Origin: Actinokineospora globicatena | GTDB lineage: Bacteria > Actinomycetota > Actinomycetes > Mycobacteriales > Pseudonocardiaceae | Assembly: GCF_024171945.1 (NCBI RefSeq) | Contig: NZ_JAMTCR010000003.1 | Coordinates: 610,211 to 674,210 of the forward strand | Direction: 5' to 3' | Length of the DNA stretch: 64,000 bases | Part shown: positions 1 to 10,295 of the stretch, piece by piece | Layout: each line of letters opens with the position of its first letter | Position numbering within the stretch: the stretch's first letter is position 1 | Translations under genes and position numbers: made by a program | The notes under the pieces: generated by a model | The model's input: only the letters and a program-made list of their open reading frames with translations | Database searches by the model: none | What the model was told of the DNA's origin: nothing

Positions 1-3000
1 GCCCGGCGACCATGCACACCACCGTGTCCTGGACCGACGCGTTTGGCATGTACCACGCGTGGTTCGCCCCACAGATCGCTGTCGCCATCGACTCGGTAGC
101 GCTACCGCTGAGCGTCAGCGCTAACCCCGCCTCCGGGCCCGCGCCGCTCGCCACGACCTTGCGCATAGACACCTCCGAGCCGCGCGCGGGAACCGTGCAC
201 TACACCGTCAGCTTCGGCGACGGGACTCCCGACGCTCACGGCGACATCTCCAGCCCTTACGCCACCACGCAGGTCCCGCACACCTATGCCACGCCGGGCG
301 TGCGCCGCGCGGTGGTCACCGTCACCAACGACGCAGGCGCCTCTACCTCTAAGACCGTGGACATCACCGCCACCGGCGCGGCCAACACCGCCCCCACCGC
401 GTCTCTCACGCTCGACACCACAAGAGGCGTCGCACCCCTGCTCGTCACGGCAACACCCACTGGCGAGGACCCGCAAGGGGATCCGCTCACCTACACCCTC
501 GACTTCGGCGACGGCACCGCCCCAGCCAGCGGAGCCCTGCCCCGAGGCGCCCTCGGCCACACCTACTCCACCGCAGGCACGTACCTGGTCCGGCTCACCG
601 TCAGCGACGGCCGCCTCAGCGCCACCCGCACCGCAACTGTGACCGTCGGCCTGGCCGAGCCGCTCGTGGCCAACGCCGGTGACGACGTCGTCGCCAACGA
701 GGGCACAGCCGTGCGGTTCAACGGCTCCGCCGCCAGACCCACCACCGGCATCGAGTCCTACCGCTGGGACTTCGGCGACGGCGCCACCGGCACGGGAGTC
801 ACCACCACGCACGTCTACCCCACGGCTGGGACCTACACCGCCGCTCTTACCGTCACCGCCGCAGGAGAGACCCGCCAAGACACGGTGTTCGTCAAGGTCA
901 TCCCACGACCGCCGTCCAGTGGCCTGGCCATCACCGTTACCGACAACCAGGATCACCTCCTCGGTAGCGCTGACGTCCTCGTGGAACGAGACGGCGTCAC
1001 TTACCCCGCCGTCACCGACCCTGCGGGCATGGCATTCCTGCACGGCCTACCGGACGGCACCTACACCGTCTACGCGGGTAGGACCGGCTACCTGCCGAAC
1101 AAGACCACCGCGACCATCACCGACAACGCGGGCAGCGCGCGCGTCGCCCTCTCCCCGGGCGAGGTGGCCGCGACGAACCTGACGTCAGAGCCGATGACCC
1201 GCGAAGAGGTCGTCGCCGCCGGTATCGACCCCGACGACCCGGCCAACGCCAACACATACTCGTTCAGCGTCAATGTCGCCCTGGACCCCGGACCCGAGGT
1301 CACTGTCACCGGCTACGGGGGCGACGGCGGGTTCTCGCAGTGCCCGAAGGTCGCGGGCACGCAGGTGACGTGCGACCGCCGCGGCGCTACCTGGCGCGAC
1401 GGCGACAACGAGGTAAGCCTGTCCACCAGCACTGTTGAGGAGAAGCCGCAGTTGACCTGGCTGGTCATGCCCGCGCGCGCCAGTTGGCTCAAGGAGTTCT
1501 TCTCCGTGCGCATGACCGTCATGAACCTCGCCGACGAGCCGTTCACCCTCGCTGACGGCGTCGCGACCTTGCCGCTACCCGCGGGTCTGTCACTGGCGCC
1601 CATGGCCATATCGCAGACCGAGAGCGTGCCGATGGGCACGATCAGCGCGCACGGTAGCGCTACCGCTGTCTGGGTGCTGCGCGGCGACGCTGAGGGCAAC
1701 TACCCACTCACGGCCTCCTACACGGGCAGTCTCGAACCCCTGGGTAAGACCGTGAAGGTAACCGCCGCGACGGCCCGCCCGTTGCATGTGTGGGGCTCTA
1801 GCGCGCTGACGATGACCGTGGACGTGGACGCGAAGTCCGACAAGACGATCCCGTTCGAGGTGCGTGTCTCCCTCAACAACGTCGCCGATGTGCCGGTCTA
1901 TAACCCTGCTGTGGAAGCACTACCGGAGCGGGCCGAGGGGTTCATCTACCAGCCGCGCGAGCGGCTCAAGCAAGGCACGGACGTCATCAACCCCGGACAG
2001 AGCCTCACCGCGACCTACTTCGTGATCCCCAACCGCGAGGGCGAACACGACTTCACCCGCAGCTTTGTCGGTAGTACTGCCGCAGGCCGGTCCATCCCCA
2101 CGAAGCTGGTCCAGCACGCGCGGGGCGACCGCGGAGACCTCGCGGTCGACACCAAGGGGCGATTCCTCGCGAAGCTGCGGTGGTCACCGATCCCGGGTGC
2201 CACCGAGTACCAGATCTTCGCCACCAGATCCGACCAGACACCGTTCCCCGACGAGCCCGAACTTGTCACTACCGGCACCAGCGCGGCGCTAGTGCTACCT
2301 GCGGGCAACCAGGTGTTCTACGCCGTCAGCGCCACCGTCAACGGCATCCCGGTGATGCGCCACAACCTCGTCGGAGCCGAGGGGACCTACGGCCAACCGC
2401 CCAAGCTCAAGGTCACCTACGACGACGACCAGGCGGTCGACAGCGTCGTGGACGTCTCCCGCGCCGCTCGCAAGCTCAAGGTCCGCGCGACCGACTCCGA
2501 CGGCCAGATCCCGGTGCTGACCTGGGCGCCCGCCGCGGGTGCGACCGCTGATCACGTGCACTGCGCACCCGTGGCAGGCACGGCGGGCTTGGACTGCGTG
2601 CTCGACCAAGGCGGCTACCGGACCGAGATCGTCTTCAGCGCCACCGACGGCGAGCACGACCCGACCGCCCGGTCGGTGCTCATCGGCGGGCAGTACGTCG
2701 CCCTGGGTGACAGCTACTCCTCCGGTGAGGGCGCGGTCCCCACCCCGTCCGACCTCTACGACCCGCGCGGCGGCCGGCCGTGGTTCATCGACCGGGATGG
2801 GACCAACACCGACACCGACCTGAACAGCTGCCACCGATCCCACCACGCGTACCCGTACCTGCTCGCCGGGGACAGCCCCACGCTGAGCTTCCACGCGTGC
2901 AGCGGCGCGGTCATCGAGAACATGACCGTCGCCAAGCCCGGGACCAGGGGCGGGGAGGCGAGACCGCAGATCGACCACCTCGACAAGCACACCTCCCTGG

Positions 3001-5591
3001 TGACCATGTCGATCGGCGGCAACGACGTCGGGTTCAGCGACATCGTCAGCTACTGCGTCAAGCACGGCGTGCTCACCAAGGTGCCCAACCCGTGCGAACG
3101 CGAGAACGGGTCGAAACTCCTCAACGAGGTGAGCAACCTGCGGGCCACGCTGGTCAAGGTCTACGACAAGGTTCTCGAGGCCGCCCCCAACGCGCAGGTG
3201 TACGTCATGGGCTACCCGCGGTTCTTCGCGCGGCCGAAACCGGGTGAGACCGCCGACCACTGCCCGAACTGGCCCGCGATCGGCGTCTCGCCTGCTGACC
3301 AGCTGTGGATCAACAGCGAGATCACGCACCTCAACGCGACCATCGAGCAGGCGATCAGCGAGGTCCGCGGCGACCTGCGGGCCCGCGTCCGGTACGTGCC
3401 GGTCTACGACGCGTTCACCGGCCACGAGGCCTGCCGCCCCGGCCCGATGCTCAACGACGTCGTGCCATGGCCGTTCAAGGTGCCGTACAGCTTCCACCCC
3501 AGCCGCGCCGGGCACGAGGCCTTGGCGGCCGCCATGCGCGAGACCATCTCCGGTGCCACGCCCCGCGCCATCCAGTTCGGCGAGACCCAGACCAGGACCG
3601 CCGCGGTCACCGCGCCCGGCACGACCTTGACCGTGAGCACCGCCTGGCCTGGGAGCGACGTGGAGACCTCACTGGTGTCACCGTCTGGGCGGGTGATCGA
3701 CCGCTCTACCGTCGCCGCCGACGTGACACACGACTTGTCACCCACCGGCGAGCGGTACGTGGTCACCAACGCCGAACCCGGGCAGTGGACTATCCGCTCT
3801 TATGGCGCCGACATCGCGGACGGCGGCGAGCCTCTAACAGTGCTGGCCGAGGCGAGGGCGCCTGTCCCGCCCGCGCCTACCGTGTCCGCTATCTCGTCCA
3901 CCACCTCTACCGTCGCCGGTGCGACCGTGGCCTTCACCGCTAACGCGACCGCTGACGTGGTGTGGGACTTCGGGGACGGTACCACCAGTACCGCCGTCAA
4001 CCCGACCCACGTCTACACCTCCACCGGGGTGTTCACGCCGACGGCGATCGCGGTTGCCAGCAGCGGTGCGAGGACTGTGGCTGCCCTGCCGCCGATCACC
4101 GTGGCCGCGCCGCCCACACCGGTGGCATCGGACCAGGTCGTCGTCACCACTACCGGGATCCCGGTGTCGGTTAGCTTGAGTGGCACTGTCGCCACCGGCG
4201 CGCTCGAGTTCCGTGTGGCTACCCAGCCCTCTAACGGCACCCTCACTGGCACCGGCGCGGACCTTCGCTACCGGCCCGCGCCCGGCTACACCGGTGTCGA
4301 CCGCTTCACGTTCACCGCGTCGTCTGGTGGGCACACGTCCGCTCCCGCGACGGTCACGATCCTTGTGCAGCCGGGGACCGGAGCCTCGACGACGACAACG
4401 GTCTCCGCCACGCCTGCCCGCTATGGCGACGCGGTGACTCTGTCTGCGGCTGTTAGCGGTGGCGTTGGCGGGACGCTGACCTTCACCGTTGATGGCACCG
4501 TGGTCTGCAGCGAAGTCCCACTGGCCGGTGCTACCTGCCGCGTACCCGGACTCGGTGCCGGGAGCCACACGGTCACTGCTGTCTACAGTGGAGCACCTGG
4601 TTACGCTGCCTCGGAAGGCAGTGGTACCGCGGTGGTGGAGCGGGCACCGTTGGTCGTAACGGCCAACGGCAAGGCTATCGTCGCCGGTGACCCGATCCCT
4701 GCTCTAGACGCGACCATCACCGGGTTCGTCGGGGGCCCTGGTGGCATCACGGGTGCCGCGGCCTGCACGAGTACTGCCGCGCCGAAGCCGCCCGCTGGTG
4801 CCTATGCGATCACGTGCACCGTCGGATCACTGGCCGCCGCGAACTACACCTTCGCGGAGTTCCGGCCCGCGACCCTCACGGTCACCAAACGAGCCGCCAC
4901 CGTCGCCTACTCCGGTCCGCTGTCCGCGCCCGCCGGGCAAGTCACCCTGCGCGGCACCGTCACCGCACCGGCCGGGACCGACCGCGCCACGGTCGAGTTT
5001 CTGCTCTACAGCAGCACCAACACGGCGATGACCACACCGGACCTGCGCTGCACGACGCCCGTCGGGACGCCCACGTGCGCCCTGAATCTGCCCGCCGACA
5101 ACTGGACCGTGGTCACCACCATCCCGGCGACCAACGGCTACCTCACTGCCCCACCGGCCGACCCGGTCGTGCTGAGCATCTACCCGCCCAGCACCGACCG
5201 CGCCGCTATCGGAGCCGGCTGGACCGACTCGGGCACCTTCGGCTTCGTCGTCGGCGCCAAGAACGGCAAACCCGCCGGGCAGTCCGTCTACGCGTACCGC
5301 GCCGCCAACGGCAACCACCACCTCGTCCGGTCGACGGGCTGGCAGGGCGGCGCGTTGACCTTCGGCACGGACACCGTCACCTTCACCACCGCGTGCCAGG
5401 TCACCGTGCTCGACCCCGCGGGCCGCCCCATCCCCCGCCTCACCGAACGCGACCTCACCTGCCGCATCGACGCCGCCGACAAGACAACCGACACTTACAC
5501 CATCATCATCCGCCGCCCCAACGGAAGCACCTACTACCAAGCACCCCCATCCCCACTCCGCGCCGGAGCCATCGCCATCACCCGCCGATAG
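1..5591 (+). CDS. Giant PKD-repeat / GDSL (SGNH) hydrolase protein, 5'-partial
   Basis: The frame is open from the window's left edge. The first ATG is at 12, but the product has no signal peptide, so the true start probably lies upstream. The 1859 visible residues hold three PKD-type domains (about 40-115, 140-210, 220-295, each with a FGDG turn), a carboxypeptidase-regulatory-like beta domain (about 305-365), and an SGNH hydrolase starting near residue 894. The hydrolase has the GDSYSSGEG block with nucleophile Ser901, the GGNDVG block and a C-terminal FHPSRAGH block. A fourth PKD domain and Ig/MBG-like domains follow. The likely role is an extracellular lipase or esterase on an adhesive scaffold; the substrate is unknown. 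It converges on the next gene across a strong hairpin. Confidence 0.85.
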   Translation, partial: PATMHTTVSWTDAFGMYHAWFAPQIAVAIDSVALPLSVSANPASGPAPLATTLRIDTSEPRAGTVHYTVSFGDGTPDAHGDISSPYATTQVPHTYATPGVRRAVVTVTNDAGASTSKTVDITATGAANTAPTASLTLDTTRGVAPLLVTATPTGEDPQGDPLTYTLDFGDGTAPASGALPRGALGHTYSTAGTYLVRLTVSDGRLSATRTATVTVGLAEPLVANAGDDVVANEGTAVRFNGSAARPTTGIESYRWDFGDGATGTGVTTTHVYPTAGTYTAALTVTAAGETRQDTVFVKVIPRPPSSGLAITVTDNQDHLLGSADVLVERDGVTYPAVTDPAGMAFLHGLPDGTYTVYAGRTGYLPNKTTATITDNAGSARVALSPGEVAATNLTSEPMTREEVVAAGIDPDDPANANTYSFSVNVALDPGPEVTVTGYGGDGGFSQCPKVAGTQVTCDRRGATWRDGDNEVSLSTSTVEEKPQLTWLVMPARASWLKEFFSVRMTVMNLADEPFTLADGVATLPLPAGLSLAPMAISQTESVPMGTISAHGSATAVWVLRGDAEGNYPLTASYTGSLEPLGKTVKVTAATARPLHVWGSSALTMTVDVDAKSDKTIPFEVRVSLNNVADVPVYNPAVEALPERAEGFIYQPRERLKQGTDVINPGQSLTATYFVIPNREGEHDFTRSFVGSTAAGRSIPTKLVQHARGDRGDLAVDTKGRFLAKLRWSPIPGATEYQIFATRSDQTPFPDEPELVTTGTSAALVLPAGNQVFYAVSATVNGIPVMRHNLVGAEGTYGQPPKLKVTYDDDQAVDSVVDVSRAARKLKVRATDSDGQIPVLTWAPAAGATADHVHCAPVAGTAGLDCVLDQGGYRTEIVFSATDGEHDPTARSVLIGGQYVALGDSYSSGEGAVPTPSDLYDPRGGRPWFIDRDGTNTDTDLNSCHRSHHAYPYLLAGDSPTLSFHACSGAVIENMTVAKPGTRGGEARPQIDHLDKHTSLVTMSIGGNDVGFSDIVSYCVKHGVLTKVPNPCERENGSKLLNEVSNLRATLVKVYDKVLEAAPNAQVYVMGYPRFFARPKPGETADHCPNWPAIGVSPADQLWINSEITHLNATIEQAISEVRGDLRARVRYVPVYDAFTGHEACRPGPMLNDVVPWPFKVPYSFHPSRAGHEALAAAMRETISGATPRAIQFGETQTRTAAVTAPGTTLTVSTAWPGSDVETSLVSPSGRVIDRSTVAADVTHDLSPTGERYVVTNAEPGQWTIRSYGADIADGGEPLTVLAEARAPVPPAPTVSAISSTTSTVAGATVAFTANATADVVWDFGDGTTSTAVNPTHVYTSTGVFTPTAIAVASSGARTVAALPPITVAAPPTPVASDQVVVTTTGIPVSVSLSGTVATGALEFRVATQPSNGTLTGTGADLRYRPAPGYTGVDRFTFTASSGGHTSAPATVTILVQPGTGASTTTTVSATPARYGDAVTLSAAVSGGVGGTLTFTVDGTVVCSEVPLAGATCRVPGLGAGSHTVTAVYSGAPGYAASEGSGTAVVERAPLVVTANGKAIVAGDPIPALDATITGFVGGPGGITGAAACTSTAAPKPPAGAYAITCTVGSLAAANYTFAEFRPATLTVTKRAATVAYSGPLSAPAGQVTLRGTVTAPAGTDRATVEFLLYSSTNTAMTTPDLRCTTPVGTPTCALNLPADNWTVVTTIPATNGYLTAPPADPVVLSIYPPSTDRAAIGAGWTDSGTFGFVVGAKNGKPAGQSVYAYRAANGNHHLVRSTGWQGGALTFGTDTVTFTTACQVTVLDPAGRPIPRLTERDLTCRIDAADKTTDTYTIIIRRPNGSTYYQAPPSPLRAGAIAITRR

Positions 5592-5599
5592 AACTCGCC

Positions 5600-5639
5600 C
5601 CGGTCGGGCCGCCCGTCACCCCCACGGCGGCCCGACCGG
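5600..5639. terminator. Perfect 14-bp hairpin, bidirectional terminator
   Basis: A perfect inverted repeat (left arm CCGGTCGGGCCGCC, 12-nt loop, matching right arm) lies just after the stop at 5591 and between two convergent genes. It has no T-tract, which is common for actinomycete terminators. Confidence 0.7.
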
Positions 5640-5727
5640 CGCGAATCATCCGAACAGATGGGAGCTGCGGCAGTACTTGGCCGCTACGTGGATGGCCTCC
5701 ATCGCCCGGCAGTGAGGCTTCTGCGCT

Positions 5728-6435
5728 TCACACCACGGCGGCGCGAGCGGCGCGGCTGGCGAGGGTGACGGTGGCGCCTCGGCCTCGGTAGTGGAGGCTG
5801 CCGCCGTTGCACGCCAGGCTTACCTCGTACCCACCTGAGACGGCCGAACTGGTGGAGCTGGTGCAGTACTTGCCCGCGGCGTACATGGCTCGCACCGCAC
5901 GAACCTCGCCGCTGGCTTCGGTGAGGGTGGTACCCACACCGGTGAACACCGCGCTGCCGCCATCGCACGCCAGACTGACGCTGTAACCACCAACCACGGC
6001 GGAACTGGTCGAGCTGGAGCAGTGCTGACCAGTCGCCTGAATCGCCTGCACCGCGCGGACCTCACGACTCGCGTCCGTCAGCGTGGTGCCCACGCCGGTG
6101 AACACCGCGCTGCCGCTGTTGCATGCCAGACGGACGGAATATCCACCCACCGTGGCGGAACTCGTCGAGCTGGTGCAGTACTGACCTGCCAAGTACATCG
6201 CCCGTGTCGCTTGAACCTCACTCTCGGCGTCGGCGAGGGTGGTGCCCACACCGCTGAAGGTGAGACTTCCGCCGTTGCAGGACAAATAGGCCACATAGCC
6301 GCCAACCACGAGTCCGTTCCCGCCTGACCAACAGGTATCGGTCTGCGTCGCACCCGCTGCCGGGGCTAACACACCCGCCATCACCAACACCGCGGCCACG
6401 ACCGCGCCCACCCGACCAAAACCGACAAACCGCAT
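5728..6435 (-). CDS. Small secreted protein with four tandem Cys-containing repeats
   Basis: This encodes about 235 residues. The ATG at 6435 is preferred because GAGGGGG sits 5 nt upstream and an Ala/Val-rich signal peptide ending at AGA follows; a longer reading to 6789 would have no signal peptide. The mature part is four copies of a unit of about 52 residues. Each copy has a Cys near its start, a VGGYxVxLACNGGS-like core with a second Cys, then GVGTTL and a helical EVxAVxAM stretch. The DNA period is 156 bp. The paired cysteines suggest one disulphide per unit. I do not recognise the family; an extracellular structural or binding role is inferred. Confidence 0.75.
   Translation of the reverse strand: MRFVGFGRVGAVVAAVLVMAGVLAPAAGATQTDTCWSGGNGLVVGGYVAYLSCNGGSLTFSGVGTTLADAESEVQATRAMYLAGQYCTSSTSSATVGGYSVRLACNSGSAVFTGVGTTLTDASREVRAVQAIQATGQHCSSSTSSAVVGGYSVSLACDGGSAVFTGVGTTLTEASGEVRAVRAMYAAGKYCTSSTSSAVSGGYEVSLACNGGSLHYRGRGATVTLASRAARAAVV
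5740..6330 (-). repeat. 156-bp tandem coding repeat (x4)
   Basis: The block GTGCAGTACT or a close variant recurs at 5861, 6017 and 6173, exactly 156 bp apart. It marks in-frame 52-residue repeats of the small secreted protein. The copies have diverged but kept exact length. Confidence 0.8.
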
Positions 6436-6592
6436 TCCATCCCCCTCAACCCCGCCGCGTGACCAACCAACGCGAAACGACGCCAGTCTGTCAGCGACGC
6501 CCACCGCTCGCACACCTGCCAACAGGTGACGCGACCGCGGGCGAACGCGTCCCGCGATGCGGTTCGACACCTGTTTCGATCGTCGAGCCTGT

Positions 6593-9500
6593 TCAGGAGT
6601 GCGGCAGGTGGGCGGTGATGGCGGATCGGGAGGTGGAGCCGAGCTTGGTGAGGATCGTGGCCACGTGGGACTGGATCGTGCGGCGGGGCAGCGAAAGGGC
6701 CGCGCCGATGTCCGGATTGGACATACCGTGGGCGACGAGGTCAGCGATGTGCCGTTCAAACGGGGACAGGGCTTGGGGACCGGTGGCAAGCGGGGTGGTC
6801 CTGGGGTGACCCAGGGCGTGCATGCGGGTGTCCAGGCGGTGGAGGTCCCAGTGGGATGAGGTCGCGGTGAACAGGGCGGTGGCTTCGGCGCGGGTGGCCT
6901 TGGCCGAAGGAGAGCCGATCTGGGCCAACGCGATCGTGGCGTCGGCGAGAGCGGCGGCCTGTTCTACCGGGCGGCCAACGGTGCGGTAGTGGGTAGCGGC
7001 GGACAAGGCTGGGCCCGGGTCGCCGGTGTAGAGGGTCTGGCAATGGGAAAGGGCCGCTGCGGCGCGAGCCGGCGTGACCTCGTTGGCGGCTTCCTCGGTG
7101 CACACCCGCATCGCGGCTTCGGCGATTGTCGGGGCGCCCGCGTCCATGGCAAGCCGGACAACGTGGGGCAGCCATTGGTGGCGCAGCATCAGCCGGGCGT
7201 AGTCGGGGCGCAGCACCGGTTCCAACAAGCGCAGAGCCTCAGCGAGGTCTCCGCGTTGTTCGGCAGCCAACGCGGTGGCAGCGAGGTAGAAATCGCAGCT
7301 TTCCCGTTCGGAGTCAGTGCTCGGGAGGTGGGCCTTGGCAGCGTCAAGGTGAGCCGCGGCCTGGGACTGATCGTCACGGCGAGCAGCGATAAGGGCAGCG
7401 ACGCCATGCAGGAGCAGCGCCGCGGAACCAGGTTCGCGCATCCCGTAGAACGTGATCGCCGGGCCGTCCTCGGTGACGGTCTCGAGTTCCGCGAGCGCCT
7501 CGTCCCAGCGGCCCGTCCAGTAGTGGTGTACCGCGGCCGACACCTGCATCCCGGCGGGGAGGCTGTGTCGGGCGGCGACGGACCGCGCGGTGCGCAACGA
7601 CTCCTCGGCCTCGCCGAGCCGGTCCAGGTTCTGCAGGGTGAACATCCGGTTGTCCAGCAGGTCGAACCGCAGTTCCGCGTGCGCCCCCACCTCGGCGATC
7701 GCCCGGTCGACCCACGCCAGAGCCCGCTGGTGGTCGCGGCGGATGGAGTGCACCAGCCAGAGGGTCTGCGCGGCGTGCGCCCTCGGGTACGCCGCCACCG
7801 CCTCGTCGTGGGCCGCCAGCGCCGATCGCTCTGTGGCAGCGAGATCAGCGAGGTCACCGCGGCGGAAGTTGGCCAGCAGCGACTGGTGCCGCACCCGCCA
7901 CAGCTCCGGGACGTCCGCGACCGCCAACGCAGCGCCCAGCCGGGTGATCGCCTCCGCGCTCGACCCCGCCCGGTGGCAGGCCGCAGCGAGCAAGTGGCGC
8001 ATCTCAGCGGCCTGCGCCGGGTCACGACCGGCAACCAGGGCAGCGGTAGCGGCGCGGGACGGGTCCCGACCGAGCCGGAACTGGGCACGGGCAAGGGCAG
8101 CGTCCAACTCCGGGGCGACCGCGCCGGTGTTCACAACCTGCTCCAACACGGCGACAGCGACCAGCGGCGCGCGGTTGGCGATGGTGGCGTGGTGTTCGAC
8201 GAGCCAGCCCGTCACCCATGGATCCGCCGGAACCTGTCCCGCCGCCAATTGCTCGGCGACCCGCTCGTCCGAAGCCCCGACCCTGGTCAACGCCTCGGCG
8301 GCGGATCGGTGCGCGCCGGTCCGCTCCCCCACAGACATGCTCTCGTACACCGCCTGCCGCAGCAGCGAATGCCGGAACGCGAGCCGGTCCCCCGCCTCCA
8401 CGACGACCGATGCCGCCACCGCCTCGGACAGCCGCCCAACGAGGTCAGCGGCCGTCAGCCCAGCCACCTCGGCCAGGTCGTCGACGCCGAACTCGGCCCC
8501 CAGCACCGCGGCCGACCGCAACACCGCGCGGGTGTCCGGGGACAGCAACTCCACTGTCTGGTGCACCGCCGACAGCAACGACCGGGGAGCGAGCGCAACG
8601 GTGCTCGGCTCGACCTCGGCGACCCCGCTCGTCACCTCCACCGCGCCGGTTCGGGTCAGCGCGTGCGCCATTTCCCGCAGGTAGAGCGGATTGCCCGCGG
8701 CGCGCTCGGCCATCGTGCGCAGCCGGGGTCCGAGTCCCGCGCCGACCAACCCGCCGAGCAGCGACTCCGCGTCGACCGTCGGCAGCGGGCCCAGGGTGAG
8801 CACGTGTCCGCCCCTGCCCAGGACGCCACGCTTGGCCCGGCCGACCTCGGCGTTGCCCGGCGCGGGTCGGGTCGCGGCGACGAGCAGCAGTGGGAGCTGG
8901 CGGGTCGCGGCGGTGAGTCGGTGCCAGACCAGCACGCTGGCCGGGTCAGCGCGGTGCAGGTCATCGACCACCAGCACCAGGGGCGCCGCCGCACAGATCC
9001 GGTCGACGAGGTCGAGCAGCCGGTCGACCGCCGCCGGGGTCGGGTCGGCGGGCCCCCAACCGTGGTGGTCGGGCTCGCGGGTGAGCTGGGCGGCGAGGTC
9101 GGCGCGGCGCGGGTCCGGGGAGTCACCGTCCACGGCGAGGCACCGCATGATCACCTGCAACGGCGCGTGCTGGTCAGCGGGCGCGGCCCAGGCGAGCTGG
9201 CACCCCCGCTCGGCGGCATCGGACAAGGCTGCGGCCAGCAAGGCGGACTTCCCCAGCCCTGGCTCGCCTTCCACCCACACCGTGTTGCCGCGCCCGGCCG
9301 CCGCCTCGGCGACCAAGTCCCGCAGCGTGGCCACCTCGGTGGAGCGCCCCAGGAGTTCGGACCGCGTCACCGTCGCGGGCAGGACCACCAGCCGGTCAGG
9401 CGCGCGGTCGGCTGGGTGGTGCAGCGTCGGGTCTCGCAGGACGATCCGCTCACGCAGGTCGCGCAGTGCGGGCCCGGGTTCGATGCCAAGTTCCTCGGCG

Positions 9501-10189
9501 AGCACCCGACTGGCCTCGTCGTAGACGGCCAAAGCCTCGGTGCGCCTACCCGCCCGGTGCAGGGCGAGCATCAGGTGCTCGCGCAGCCACTCGTGCCGGG
9601 GATCGCGGGCGACCAGCTCGGTCAGCTCGGCGACGGCCTCGGCGTGCGCGCCGAGTTCCATGACCGCGCGGACCCGGAGGTGCAGCGCGCGGGCCCGGGA
9701 CTCGGTCAGCCGGTGCCGTTCCAGCGAAGCGGACGGTCCGGGGACTCCGGCGTAGGCGTCACCGTGCCAGAGGGTAAGTGCGTCGTCGAGGCGCAGTCGG
9801 GCCCCGCGCCAGTCGCCGTCCTCGCTTTGCCGGGCGGCAGCGGACCGGGCCAGGTCGAAGGCGGTCGCGTCCACCGCGGTCGGGTCCAAGCGCAGCCGGT
9901 ACCCGGCGGTGGTCGACTCCAACAGGGTTCGCGCCGGACCCAGAGCGCGGCGCAGACCTGACACGTAGGTGTGCAGGCTGCCGCGAGCGCTGGCCGGTGG
10001 GTGCTCGCCCCACACCCCGTCGACCAGGTCGGCGGCAGGCACAGCGACCCCGGCCCTCGCGGCGAGCATGCCGAGCACCGCGCGTTGTCTGGCCGGGCCG
10101 AGCGCGATCTCCGTGTCGCCGCGCCAGGCCCGCATCGGCCCGAGGACGCGCACCCGGACCGGTTCCGCCGCTGTCGGGACATCTCGCAC
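6593..10189 (-). CDS. AfsR/SARP-type regulator with BTAD, AAA ATPase and C-terminal LuxR HTH
   Basis: A large regulator of about 1198 residues. It has an OmpR-type winged-helix DNA-binding domain at the N-terminus (VRVLGPM start, GLRRALG recognition region), a BTAD helical domain, a P-loop ATPase (Walker A GEPGLGKS), a long TPR-like helical region, and a LuxR-type HTH in the last 60 residues (LSPFERHIADLVAHGMSN). It therefore carries two DNA-binding modules, a SARP-LAL fusion. The GTG at 10189 is preferred for its GGGGAGG; an in-frame GTG at 10255 is the alternative. The next SARP gene lies just upstream on the same strand, so the two may be co-transcribed. A similar large regulator is, as I recall, found at the edge of Streptomyces eCIS loci. 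Confidence 0.9.
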   Translation of the reverse strand: MRDVPTAAEPVRVRVLGPMRAWRGDTEIALGPARQRAVLGMLAARAGVAVPAADLVDGVWGEHPPASARGSLHTYVSGLRRALGPARTLLESTTAGYRLRLDPTAVDATAFDLARSAAARQSEDGDWRGARLRLDDALTLWHGDAYAGVPGPSASLERHRLTESRARALHLRVRAVMELGAHAEAVAELTELVARDPRHEWLREHLMLALHRAGRRTEALAVYDEASRVLAEELGIEPGPALRDLRERIVLRDPTLHHPADRAPDRLVVLPATVTRSELLGRSTEVATLRDLVAEAAAGRGNTVWVEGEPGLGKSALLAAALSDAAERGCQLAWAAPADQHAPLQVIMRCLAVDGDSPDPRRADLAAQLTREPDHHGWGPADPTPAAVDRLLDLVDRICAAAPLVLVVDDLHRADPASVLVWHRLTAATRQLPLLLVAATRPAPGNAEVGRAKRGVLGRGGHVLTLGPLPTVDAESLLGGLVGAGLGPRLRTMAERAAGNPLYLREMAHALTRTGAVEVTSGVAEVEPSTVALAPRSLLSAVHQTVELLSPDTRAVLRSAAVLGAEFGVDDLAEVAGLTAADLVGRLSEAVAASVVVEAGDRLAFRHSLLRQAVYESMSVGERTGAHRSAAEALTRVGASDERVAEQLAAGQVPADPWVTGWLVEHHATIANRAPLVAVAVLEQVVNTGAVAPELDAALARAQFRLGRDPSRAATAALVAGRDPAQAAEMRHLLAAACHRAGSSAEAITRLGAALAVADVPELWRVRHQSLLANFRRGDLADLAATERSALAAHDEAVAAYPRAHAAQTLWLVHSIRRDHQRALAWVDRAIAEVGAHAELRFDLLDNRMFTLQNLDRLGEAEESLRTARSVAARHSLPAGMQVSAAVHHYWTGRWDEALAELETVTEDGPAITFYGMREPGSAALLLHGVAALIAARRDDQSQAAAHLDAAKAHLPSTDSERESCDFYLAATALAAEQRGDLAEALRLLEPVLRPDYARLMLRHQWLPHVVRLAMDAGAPTIAEAAMRVCTEEAANEVTPARAAAALSHCQTLYTGDPGPALSAATHYRTVGRPVEQAAALADATIALAQIGSPSAKATRAEATALFTATSSHWDLHRLDTRMHALGHPRTTPLATGPQALSPFERHIADLVAHGMSNPDIGAALSLPRRTIQSHVATILTKLGSTSRSAITAHLPHS

Positions 10190-10295
10190 CTGATCCACCC
10201 TCCCCTCACGGCTGGGGGCGGCACGAGGTTCACCACCGATTCGTCCCCGGTTCACCTGTGGCTGGTTGGCCAGACCAAGCTACTCGGTTTCCGCG

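Noticed and set aside
6989-9961. 990-residue plus-strand open frame
   Set aside because: It lies wholly antisense to the SARP/LuxR regulator, is Gly/Arg/Gln-biased without any domain, and is a GC-codon shadow.
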